A stretch of DNA of 64,000 bases from Eriocheir sinensis (lineage: Eukaryota > Arthropoda > Malacostraca > Decapoda > Varunidae), in the NCBI RefSeq assembly GCF_024679095.1, contig NC_066513.1:10859747-10923746 (forward strand). Direction: 5' to 3'. The position numbers and the translations under genes are program-made. The notes beneath the pieces were generated by a model that was not told the DNA's origin, ran no database searches, and saw only the letters and a program-made list of their open reading frames with translations. Below, one piece after another: positions 1 through 52,802 of the stretch (its first letter is position 1; the number at the start of each line of letters is the position of its first letter).

Positions 1-2640
1 CTTTATTAAATCCCTTCATCCATTTATAAACTTCGATCAAGTCTCCTCGCACCCTTCGCCTTTCTAGAGAGTGTAGATTTAACTGCTTTAGCCTGTCTTC
101 ATAGGGCAAGTTCCTCACCCCCTGAATCATCTTCGTCATCCTCCTCTGTACAGATTCTAACATCTTGATATCCATTCTATAATAGGGGGACCAGAACTGA
201 ACTGCATAATCGAGATGAGGTCGAACTAGTGCTAAGTAAAGTTTGAGGATGACTTCAGCGCTCCTATTGCTCACGCTCCTTGAGATGAAACCTAGTACTC
301 TGTTTGCCCGATTTTTAGCCTGAATGCATTGAGCCCTAGGACGGAGGTCAGCGCTCACTAGGACTCCTAAGTCTCTCTCCCGCCCAGACCTGCTTAGAGG
401 AGTGTCATTTAAGGAGTAATTGTGAGGGTTATTCCTACCTACGCTCAAAATGCTACACTTCCGACATTGAATTCCATCTGCCACTTCCTCGCCCAATCAT
501 ATAGTCTGTCAAGCTCATCCTGGAGAACGGTAGCGTCGCTGTCTGATTGGATTACTCTACCGATCTTGGTATCATCTGCGAACTTACTGACATCGCCACT
601 GATTCCTGTGTCCAAGTCATTGATGTAAATAATAAAAAGCAGAGGGCCCAGCACCGACCCCTGTGGGACTCCACTCGTAACACTGCCCCATTCAGATTTC
701 CTACCATTGATTTGCACTCTCTGCTTCCTACCACTAAGCCACGCCCTGATCCAGCTCAAAACTTTCCCATCTACGCCGTGAGCCTGTAATTTTAGTAATA
801 GCCGGTGATGAGGGACTTTGTCGAACGCTTTACTGAAATCTAGATATAATATGTCATAGTTTTCATCTCTGTCAACCGCCTCGATTACTTTAGTGTAGAA
901 GGACAACAGGTTAGTAAGGCAAGACCTACCCTTTGTGAACCCATGTTGTGAGTCATGAATTAAATTATGCTTTTCTAGATGGTCCCGAATGCTCCTGGCT
1001 ATAATCGACTCTAACATCTTTCCCACAACTGATGTTAAGCTAATTGGGCGATAGTTTGAGGTGGCTGACTTGTCTCCCTTTTGAAAATCGGCGTCACATT
1101 AGCTACTTTCCATTGATTGGGCACATACCCAGAATTTACCGACATTTTAAAGATATCGGCAAGAGGGCCACTAAGGACTTCCTTGCACTCTTTCAGAACC
1201 CTTGGGAATACTTCGTCTGGGCCCGGCGATTTGTTTTTCTTCAACCTACCAATCTCATCCTGGACTACTTGCCTAGTGATGATCACATCCCTCAACTTGT
1301 CGTTCTCGCCACCCTCATATATCTGAACTCTCTCCGGAATGGTTGTTAGATTTTCCTGCGTGAAAACTGAGAGGAAATAGTCATTCATCATTTGGCTCAT
1401 ATCTTCTCCATTCTCAACGAGCTCGCCCGTGTTTGTTTTCAACGGTCCAATTCTGTCCCTTGTTTTCGTCCTGTACAATTTGAAGAAGCCCTTGGGATCG
1501 CTCTTGGCCTCGTTGGCTACCCTAATCTCATAATTTCTTTTTGCAAGGCGGGTGTTCTTCTTCACCGACCTGGCTAGCTCAACATACCTACCCCTGAGGT
1601 GGATCTCTCCGTTCTTTATTTTCCTATAAATTCCTCTCTTCAAGCCTATTTCATGCTTGAGTCTGCGGGTCATCCATTTGGGGTCGTTATTTTCCTTCCT
1701 ACGTGCTTGGTAAGGGATATGCTGTCATTTCTACATGGTTCCCCTGTCTTTCCGGTTCCAGCCCTGAGATCTGGCCCTCATCCAGCCCTAAGGTTTCCCA
1801 ATTTACCTCCTCAAGGTGTTTTCTGAGCCCCTCATAATCAGCTCTTCTAAAGTCGGGCACCAACACCGGGTTGAGTTCATGGGTCACCGCCCAGTCTAAT
1901 TTAAACCTAATTTCCTTGTGATCACTGCCACCTAATTCTCCCCCAACATCTAGCTCGCTGATCATGTACTCGGTGTTAGTTAAGACCAAGTCCAGAATGT
2001 TGTTACCCCTGGTGGGCTCTGTTACTGTCTGCTTGAGAAAATTATCTTGTATTACTTTCAGAAAATCCTCAGACTCTAGATCACCCACCACGCCTTCCCA
2101 ATCTATATTCCTATAGTTAAAATCCCCCATTATGCAGACATTTTTGCTCCTGCTCGCCCTGCCTACCTCTTGTAGTAATATATCAGTGTCCTGCCTGCTG
2201 AGGTTGGGTGGCCTGTAAAGAATCCCTAGAATTAGTTTGTCCTTCCCTTTGTGGACGTCCACCCAAACTGATTCTGAGTCGCCATTTGTTTGAATAGAGT
2301 TGTTAGCGGAACATTTAAGTGTGTCTTTAACATAAAGTGCCACCCCCCCTCCCCTTCTTCCCTTTCTATCTTTGTGAAACATCTGGTAACCATCTATTTC
2401 ATACTCAGACATGAAGTTTTTGTTGGCAGTATCTACCCATGTTTCCGTGATAGCTATAATGTCGAATTTCTCGACACATGCTTTCCCCCTCAGTATATCT
2501 ATCTTGTTCCTGAGACTCCTACTGTTGGTGTAATAAGCCGTTAGCCCATCCTTTCTTATATCCTTTCGATTTCTCCTGCGCCCCCTAGTCCCAGTCTGCG
2601 ATGCACTGACAGGCCCTCCCCCCTCGCCTACTCTAAAAAA
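1..2640 (-). pseudogene. CR1 ORF2: endonuclease-reverse transcriptase, frameshifted
   Basis: The product would nick target DNA and copy the element RNA. The endonuclease shows an NSRSL start motif, ITETW, MGDFNYRNIDW and SDH. The RT shows [13 protein letters not shown] (motif A), [12 protein letters not shown] (motif B) and KFADDTK (catalytic DD). Reading frame breaks occur near 1720 (before the PKWMTR segment), near 1080 (a shortened A-run in the KKGD codons) and near 455 (a lost G in FNVGKC). The frame is open from the ORF1 stop, but its first in-frame ATG is at 2412, downstream of the first endonuclease motifs. Translation of a whole endonuclease would therefore need frameshifting, reinitiation or a non-AUG start. 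The C-terminal thumb continues past position 1. Confidence 0.85.
2628..2640 (-). promoter_or_regulatory. Candidate -1 ribosomal frameshift site between CR1 ORF1 and ORF2
   Basis: In the ORF1 frame the last codons read GAT TTT TTA GAG TAG. This gives the canonical slippery heptamer U UUU UUA at 2640-2634, one sense codon before the stop (2630-2628). A -1 slip enters the ORF2 frame, which is open from here to the ATG at 2412 and beyond. Upstream, that frame is closed by TAG five codons earlier. The heptamer and frames are seen directly; frameshifting itself is inferred. Confidence 0.5.
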
Positions 2641-3189
2641 TCCTGTAGGGTGCTAAGTGATCGCTCGAGGGAGTCTGCGAGAACCTCCACCCCCTGGAGT
2701 GATAGGTGCACGCCATCCTTGGCATACAAGGTGCCTTTATTGTAGAAGAGGTCCCAATTGTCAAGGAAAAGCCAACCATTTCGCTTACAGTGGGCCGCCA
2801 GCCTGCTGTTTACTGCTAAGGCTCTGGAAAGCCATCCCTCTCCCAACCCTCTCCTCGGCAAAACCCCACAAACAGCCGGCACCCCCCCGAAGTCCCTCAC
2901 TTTAGCAAACGATTCCCTGAAGCGCCGAAATATCTCTTCGCTACCCACCTTACCGATGTCATTACCACCGTAACTGCAGAAGACGATTGGCTGTGTCCCC
3001 TCCCTTGCTAAAATTTCCTCCATTCTGTCAGATACGTGCTGGATGCCTGCCCCAGGAAAGCACACTCGAAGCCTATTTTCCTTATCCCTTGAACAAAAGT
3101 ACCTGTCAATGAACCTGACTTGAGAGTCCCCAACCACCAGTACTTTCCTCTTATTAACTTTGTCAGTAGACGGAAGGGAAGCCGCTACA

Positions 3190-3800
3190 GGAGGAGAGGG
3201 AGGGGCGGCAGCAGGGGAGTGGGAGGAGGAGGAGGAGGAGGAGGAGGAAGAGGAGGGGGAGGAGGAGGAGGAGGAGGAGGAGGAGGAGGAGGAGGAGGAC
3301 GATGAGTGGAAGAAGGAGAGAGAGGAAGGGGATGACGTCGAAGGGGGAGGGGGGGAGGAGGAGGTGGCTGAGGTGGTGGCGGAAGTGGTGGGGGAGGCAG
3401 GGGAGGAGGGGAGAGGGAGGGATGCGGGGGAGGAGGAGGAGGCGGGGGAGGTAGTGGTAGCAGAGGAGGGGGGAGGTGATGTGGGGGAGGACAAGGAGAG
3501 AGAATGCGAGGAAGAGCAGGAAGAGACGGAAGGGAGGGAAGAGGTGGAGGAAAGGGGAGAGGGGGGTGATGAATGAGAGTCAGCGGCGGCAGAAGGGAAG
3601 GGAAGTATGGTGGGTGTGGAGTGGGGAGATGGCGGGTGAGGAGAGGGGAGAGGGGAGGAGAGGAGAGAAGCGGTTGGAGGAGTGGAAGGGAAGAGGGAGA
3701 TGCAGGAGGAGGGGGAAGTGAAGGGAGAAGGCACTAGCGAGGAGGGGGAGGCAGGCAGGAGAAGGGAGGCTGCTGTATGGGGAGAAACAGGGTGGAAGGG
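3190..3800. repeat. Purine-rich (GGA)n low-complexity tract inside CR1 ORF1
   Basis: The + strand is nearly all G and A, with uninterrupted GGA/GAG triplets at about 3222-3300. It encodes the Ser/Pro linker of ORF1 on the minus strand. Open frames on the + strand here (poly-Glu, poly-Gly) are by-products. Confidence 0.9.
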
Positions 3801-4190
3801 GGGGTGAGGTACCCCCGCGAGTAGATGAGCAGGAACACCTGCTACACGCTGTGACTCGCTCCGCCAAATATTTCATGTCCCGCGTTAACGAGTGGATCGT
3901 GGATTCCAGGTGCTTGATTTTTCTTTCATCTTGCTCTGCCTTGATGCAGAAACGGCAAGTCTCGCTTGCCCCGTTACTTGTCCTAAAGTACTGCGGAGCT
4001 TGGCGAAGGCCACAGTTAGAACAACGTTTCAATTTTGAGGGCATATTGGCTGATCCTTCCGCGGAGCGTGGTGAGACAGAGGGTCCCGGGTGAAACAAAG
4101 GGTCCCCTGGGAATACGGCCGGCGAGCGGGGTGTCTGGTGGCCTGGAAATTTCCGTTTAACAAGGAAAATCACAGCCTGAAACAGCACCT

Positions 4191-4813
<623 letters not shown>

Positions 4814-4824
4814 GACTATCTCAG

Positions 4825-43483
<38,659 letters not shown>

Positions 43484-44084
43484 AGGACCAAAAATAACCT
43501 GAGTGACATGACATGCGGTATTATAGGAACCAGGACCAGCGATGACAGACTGCAGTTATAAACCACAGCTGAAATAAGGAAAGGAGATGACATGAATCTG
43601 ATGTGACATATATAACAGAACCAGAAAACCACAGCCATGAGCAGGACCAACGGTTACGTACACCACAACTTTGACAAAGACCAACGAGGTTCATATGGAC
43701 AAGGCTCACAGTGGCCTCGGGAGTACAGTGACACTGAGGATATTGGCAAACTCACCCGAACGTGGACCACGGAATGACATAACTCTGCGGACCTAAGAAA
43801 TTGCAAGAACAATGCCGACCAACTGGACCAAGGGCTGACGAAAACATTTAGGACCATATCGACGAAAGAGACCAAAGTGAACCATGGAGGAGGAGGGTAA
43901 CCGAGGCCAAAGGAAATGACAATGGACCAGTGACGCCCAAAAGCATACTTGTGACCAACAGTTGCATAACTACCACTGGGCCTGTCAGATTTCAAAGACT
44001 ATAAAGATTACAGGTATTACAAAGGCTGCGAATTACAAGGACAAAGAAAACGTACTAATAATGAACTACATGGTGTTTAATAAA
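43484..44084 (+). other. Candidate 3' UTR, rich in ACCA motifs
   Basis: Follows the stop codon. T-poor and A-rich, with about 18 ACCA tetramers (11 as GACCA) between 43487 and 43975. The first AATAAA after the stop is at 44079-44084. It may be the 3' UTR or a decayed minisatellite. Confidence 0.45.
44079..44084 (+). terminator. Candidate polyadenylation signal AATAAA
   Basis: First canonical AATAAA downstream of the host stop codon, about 600 bp away, in TTTAATAAATTGC. Confidence 0.35.
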
Positions 44085-46977
<2,893 letters not shown>

Positions 46978-49310
46978 TGGATGGTCTTCTATTGAAAGAA
47001 GTTGAATAATGCAAGGTGGAATCGTCGGCGTATGAATGGACAGGACACTTTGTAATGGAAAAAAGATCATTGATGAATAGCAGGTAGTGAATGGGTGATA
47101 GGACAGAGCCCTGTGGAACACCACTGTTAATAGGTTTAGGGGAAGAACAGTGACCGTCTACCACCGCAGAGATAGAACGGCCGGAAAGAAAACTGGAGAC
47201 AAAGGAACAGAGAGAAGGATAGAATCCGAAAGAGGACAGTTTAGAAAGCAAAGACGTGTGCCAGACTCTATCAAAGGCTTTCGATATGTCTAGCGCAACA
47301 GAGAAAGTTTCACCGAAACGGCTAAGAGAGGATGACTAAGAGTCAGTTAAGAGAGCAAGTAGATCGCCAGTAGAACCCATACTAGCGATCAGATAGAAGG
47401 TTAGAAATGGAAAGGTGCTTTTGAATCTTCCGGTTAAGTATTGATTCAAAAGCTTTAGATAGACAGGAAAGTAAAGCTATAGGGCGGTAGTTTGAGGGCT
47501 TGGAACGGTCACACTTCTTAGGCACAGGCTGTACGAAGGCGTACTTCCAGCAGGAAGGAAAGGTAGATATCGATAGGCAGAAACGAAAGAGTTTGACCAG
47601 GCAGGGTGTCAGCACGGAAGCACAGTTTTTAAGGACAATAGGAGGCACTCCATCAGGTCCATAAGCCTTCTGAGAGTTGAGGCCAGAGAGGGCATAGCAA
47701 ACATCATTATGAAGAATCTTAATAACAGGCATAAAGGAGTCAGAGGGGTGATGAGTAGGAGGAATATGCAGAGAATCGTCCAGGGTGGAGTTCTTACAGA
47801 AAGTTTGAGCGAAGAGTTCAGCCTTAGAGATAGATGAGACGGTGGTGCTGCCGTCAGGGTTAAGGAAAGGAGGGAAAGAGGAGGAAGTGAAATTGGAGGA
47901 GATATTTTTGGCTAGGTGCCAGAAGTCACGGGAAGAATTAGAAAAAGCAAGTTTTTGACATTTTCTATTTATGAAAGAGCTTTTAGTAAGTTGAAGAATA
48001 GATTTGGCACTGTTCCGGGCAGAAATATAGAGATCATGGTTAGCAGGATTACGAAGGCTCTGGTACCTTTTGTGAGCTGCCTCTCTATCTTTAATAGCAC
48101 GAGAACAAGCATGATTAAACCAAGGCATTTTAGCATAAGGAGCAGAGAAAGAACATGGAATGTATGCCTCCATTCCAGAGACAATCACCTCTGTGATGCA
48201 CTTGGGCACACACAGAGGGGTCTCTCTCCTGGAAGCAGTAATCATTCCAAGGAAAATCGGAAAAGTACATCCTCAGGTCATCCCACCGAGCCGAAGCTAA
48301 ATGCCAGAAACATCCAGAGGATGTAAAGGAGCAATAGGACAAGATACAGAAATAAGGTTGTGATCGGAGGATCCCAACGGAAAGAACGGTTCGACAGAGT
48401 AAGCAGAAGGGTTAGAGGTAAGGAAGAGGTCTAGAATGTTGGGCCGGTCTCCAAGACGGTCGGGAATACGTGTGGGGTGCTGAACCAACTGCTCTAGTTC
48501 GTTGAAGAGAGCAAAGTTGTAGGTTTGTTCACCAGGCTGGTCAGTGAAAGAGGATGAAAGCCAAAGCTGGTGGTGAACATTGAAATCTCCCAAGATGGAG
48601 ATTTCAGCGAAGGGAGTGTGAGTCAAGATATGCTCCACTCAAGAGTTCAGATGTATTTAGTAATAGAATAACAATGAAGTCTTAGCCAGATGGTGGAAGA
48701 TTCAGAAGTCAAGGTCGTGGGCACGAGAGCAAGTGATGTCGTTGCGCACGTAGGTGCAACATCCTGCTTTGGATTGAAATTTTTGATAGAGATGTTAGGA
48801 GGGAACAGAGTAGAAAATGCTGTCAGTAGCCTCAGAAACCTGTGTTTCGGTGAGGAAGAGAAGGTGAGGTTTAGAGGAGGGGAGATGGTGTTCTACAGAG
48901 TGGAAATCAGAACTAGGACAGCGAATATTGCAGAAATTAATAAGGAGGAGGTTTGAGCAGTTATCAGGACATCTCTCAAGTCGGCAGCCAGAAGGGAAGT
49001 CCTCCCGGGGGAATTTATGGTTACCCCTCCCCCCCCAGGCGGGTACTCCAAGGAAGTTCGTTTATGTGCCATTTTGAATTTTAAATTTTGGGAAAAGGTG
49101 TGTCTGCTGTGTGAATGTAGTATAATGTAGAAAGAGAGAGGATCTGTCTTTAGAGAGCATGCTGAACTACTCTATGGTGTTGATAAGACAAAAGGAAAAC
49201 AGTTAGTGAGGACATGGGAAGGGTCTTTGAAGGGCTTCAGCACCCTCCTCGCTTCCCATATATCCTCACCGGGAGTAGCTTACGCCCGTTCGGTAGGTGT
49301 CTCCCTACCT
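46978..49310 (-). mobile_element. I/Jockey-like LINE, copy I, with 5' UTR
   Basis: Partial RT (46978-47380), pre-RT linker (47382-48245, a 287-codon open stretch with ITEVIVSGMEAYIP and NYRPIALLSCLSKAFESIL), endonuclease ([23 protein letters not shown]; 48297-48960) and 5' UTR to about 49310 with the block that matches copy B. The most complete 5' half of this family in the window. Confidence 0.8.
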
Positions 49311-49674
49311 ACTCCTGCCAATTTGAATTTTATAAGCATTTTGAATTTTATAAGAATTATATGTTCAACATTCAATGGTTTTGGAAACTAACTACTCAAA
49401 TTTTGCATTCGTGATGGTACTGCATGTTTGTGATTGTGATATTGTCCCCTTCTTCCCAGTGCTGCTGTTGCAAATGCTTGCGACCACTATTGTTGCTGTT
49501 GCTGTCGCTGCCGGGGTAAATTTTATTATGAAAAGGCGATAATGAATACTGATTATGATAATGCCGATGATAGAGATTATGATGATGATGATGATAGCTG
49601 CGCCATAAGGATAGTGGCTTGTTTTTCATGTAATGTATGTGTCAACTTGTTGCTTGTCAAGTTAATTGTCACTA

Positions 49675-49676
<2 letters not shown>
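49311..49676. other. Unassigned, short GTT/GAT-rich patches
   Basis: No gene recognised. Low-complexity GCTGTTGTT and GATGATGAT stretches occur. Confidence 0.4.

Positions 49677-49752
<76 letters not shown>
49677..49752. repeat. (GA)n
   Basis: About 75 bp of GA. Confidence 0.97.
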
Positions 49753-49753
<1 letters not shown>

Positions 49754-49789
49754 ATTTAAACATAATAGTTATCATAAAAACATAATAAT

Positions 49790-49950
49790 AACACACGGCG
49801 TCTACAAGAGATCGAAAAGCCTACTGTATAGGTCCTGATAACCTTGCCCGACCTTATTTATCTAATCTTATTTTTTGAAAGTGTCTAAGACATAGGCTTT
49901 CACCACATGGTCTGTTCCACTCATCCACCACTCGGTTAATAAACTACACC
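49790..49950 (-). mobile_element. CR1 ORF2 C-terminal remnant
   Basis: Minus-strand sequence with the VDEWNR-type motif (from CCACTCATCCACCACTCGG) and surrounding CR1 3' landmarks; short and decayed. Confidence 0.5.
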
Positions 49951-50330
49951 TTTTCACCCTCAAATTAAAAATGTTGAATTTCAAATTAAAAAAGTTGAAA
50001 TTCAAATTAAAAAAGTTGAAATTCAAATTAAAAAAAGTAAAAATTCAAATTTAAAAAGTTGAAATTCAAATTTAAAAAGTTGAATTTCAAATTTAAAAAG
50101 TTGAATTTTAAATTTAAAAAGTTGAATTTCAAATTTAAAAAAGTGAAATTCAAATTAAAAAAGTTGATTTTCAAATTTAAAAAGTTGACATTCAAATGAA
50201 AAAAAGTTGAATTTCAAATTAAAAAAGTTGAATTTCAAATTTAAAAAGTTGACTTTCAAATTTAAAAAGTTGAATTTCAAATTAAAAAAAGTTGAAGTTC
50301 AAATAAAAAATTGAGATTCTATTAATAGAT
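49951..50330. repeat. 20-bp minisatellite, left arm
   Basis: About 17 imperfect copies of AAAAAGTTGAAATTCAAATT. The unit itself is partly palindromic. Its reverse complement recurs at 51478-51645. Confidence 0.92.
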
Positions 50331-50393
50331 GAAGTGCAAGTCATAGAAAGATATATGTGCATGCCTACATACATAAATGCATACATCCACAAA

Positions 50394-50699
<306 letters not shown>

Positions 50700-51115
50700 T
50701 TCCTTTGTCTCACTCATTCCACATTCGCTCATTCCAAGGACTCATTCCAGACCCCCTCATTCCACACGCATTCATTCCACTAACACTCATTCCACAAACC
50801 CTCATTCCACACACACTCATTCCACACGCACTCATTCCACAAACCCTCATTCCACAAACACTCAATCCACACACACTCATTCCACAGGCACTCATTCCAC
50901 AAACACTCGTTTCACACGCACTCATTCCACAAGCACTCATTCCTCAAAGACTCACTCCACACGGACTCATTCCACAAATATTCACTCCACACGCACTCAT
51001 TCCACAAACCTTCATTCCACAAATACTTATTCTACACGCCCTCATTTCACAAGCACTTATTCCACAAATACTTATTCCGCAAGCACTCATTCCACAAGCA
51101 CTCATACCACACATC
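50700..51115. repeat. 15-bp minisatellite
   Basis: About 27 copies of CTCATTCCACAAACA with variation at the last 4-5 bases. Because 15 is a multiple of 3 it keeps long open frames on both strands. Confidence 0.95.
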
Positions 51116-51159
51116 CCCTCCACACACACATAAATACATACATACATGCATACCGTACA

Positions 51160-51163
51160 CACA

Positions 51164-51226
<63 letters not shown>
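51160..51226. repeat. (CA)n
   Basis: About 65 bp of CA directly before a tRNA-like sequence. Confidence 0.97.
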
Positions 51227-51650
<424 letters not shown>

Positions 51651-52182
51651 GAAGTTCATGTCCATGTCTTGTTCCACTGAGCAGTCACATATCTATTAAA
51701 CCAATTCGTGCTAATGGAAAAATTCTGATAGTTATTCTCGATTTTTTTGTAAAGCATTCGACAAAGTGCTTCACCAAAGACTCCTTACCAAAAGAAAAGA
51801 AAAAAAAAAAAAACTCATGGGGTGGAGGGTAAAGTTTTGAAGTGGATCGAGGCGTGACTTAGAGACAGAAGCAGATAGAAGCAGGGTTGAGGGTTGATAA
51901 ATTGGATTGTGCCCGAGATATTAATGAAGTCCAACAAGGATCAATTCGGAGTTCATATATGTTTGTCATATACGTACATAAAGGATGTCGAATATGCTAC
52001 TACGGTATAATATATGCAAGATTGTTGGTGACTCAAAAAATAGGAGACTGATCAGCTTAGAAACCATACTAAAATTCTCCTGGAGGAATTAAATGCCTTG
52101 TATAAATGGACCAACAAATATATGATGAAATTCAATATCAGCAAATGTAACGTCCTTAGTGTGGGAAGAAATAACCCCCCAA
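51651..52182 (+). mobile_element. Decayed CR1 RT fragment
   Basis: + strand shows KAFDKVLHQRLLTK (about 51750), EVQQGS (GVPQGS changed) and MMKFNISKCNVLSVGRNNP (about 52120-52175). Stops and an A-run insertion at about 51800. It is cut by an RTE-like fragment at its 3' end. Confidence 0.6.
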
Positions 52183-52480
52183 GTAATCAATCAATCAAAT
52201 AATGGGGGCATACGCCGAGGGGCGCGTCGCTTCACCCACCCTACGACGCCAAGCCCTGGTATCTCTCCGGGCGAGTCTCCATGCAGGCCCCCTTCCCAAC
52301 TCGAGTACCTCCCGGCAGGATTTATCGACTTGCTCAATCCACGAGCTCCGTGGGTGTCCCCTTGGCCTCCTCCACTCAGGATTCTCTCTTACAGAGACAG
52401 CCCGATGAGCAGGATCAGCTTCCGGAAAACGTGCCACGTGCCCGTATAGCCGGAGTTGGCGTTGACGGACTATGCAGGTC
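52183..52480 (-). mobile_element. RTE-like LINE 3' fragment with (TTGA)n tail
   Basis: Minus strand: RQLRLYGHVARFPEADPAHR, NPEWRRPRGHPRSSW, AWRLARRDTRAWRRRVGEAT, YAPII, followed by TTTGATTGATTGATTACT. The conserved C-terminus and short TTGA tail are typical of RTE-type elements in arthropods (assigned from memory). It is inserted at the end of the CR1 fragment. Confidence 0.65.
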
Positions 52481-52802
52481 ATATATACATAGGAAATACA
52501 TAGGAAATACATAGGAAGAACAAACACCAGAAGACCTATCGGTCTATGACGAGGGTGTCTGTTTACTACCGCTACTACTAGTAATCTACGTGTGGTAGGA
52601 CAGGACATACTAGATGAAGGCTCCTCCCCACCCACCTCTCCCTCCGGCAACGTGCCGGCAGGAAATAGTTAGAAGAGAACACCATGTACCTTTAAGGAAG
52701 AAAGGGCCATGGAAATTTTACAGTAAAAAGAGAAATAAGAGGAAATTACTACCCTTAACTTACACCACTGGTAACCTAAGCTGTGGGGGAAAATGCCTTC
52801 AT
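52481..52802. other. Unassigned
   Basis: Contains three short CATAGGAAATA repeats near 52490-52518; otherwise nothing recognised. Confidence 0.35.

Larger units (their letters stand above)
2628..4188 (-). pseudogene. CR1 ORF1: zinc-finger plus SGNH/GDSL esterase protein
   Basis: The N-terminal part, from Met at about 4040 (MPSKLKRC; an upstream in-frame Met lies at 4188), has CSNC...CRFC, a C-x2-C-x18-C-x2-C zinc-binding pattern. A charged helical stretch follows. The middle is a very long Ser/Pro/Thr run encoded by TCC/CCT-rich DNA. The C-terminal part is an SGNH hydrolase-like domain: VVGDSQVR (block I), YGGNDIG (block III) and DGVHLS (block V). It ends STLQDFLE-stop at 2628. The zinc-finger part and the esterase part are in different frames, with the switch inside the low-complexity DNA at about 3580-3740, so this copy is broken or the repeat length has drifted. 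Family knowledge: CR1/L2 ORF1 esterases are thought to help particle formation or membrane interaction. Confidence 0.75.
1..4190 (-). mobile_element. CR1-type non-LTR retrotransposon, 3' end beyond the window
   Basis: On the minus strand this element reads ORF1 (zinc finger, low-complexity linker, SGNH esterase) and then ORF2 (APE-type endonuclease and reverse transcriptase). An esterase domain in ORF1 is an established trait of CR1-like elements. The RT C-terminal part runs off the left edge, so the 3' UTR and tail are missing. It is the longest CR1 copy in the window and lies upstream of host exon 1. ORF2 carries several single-base lesions, so this copy is probably inactive. Confidence 0.85.

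Noticed and set aside
3120..3576. Poly-Glu and poly-Gly ORFs on the + strand
   Set aside because: Antisense shadows of the Ser/Pro linker of CR1 ORF1.
47382..48245. 287-codon ORF as an independent gene
   Set aside because: It is the pre-RT linker of LINE copy I, matched by several other copies.
50700..51115. CRISPR-like array
   Set aside because: Regular 15-bp units without unique spacers in eukaryotic DNA; a minisatellite.
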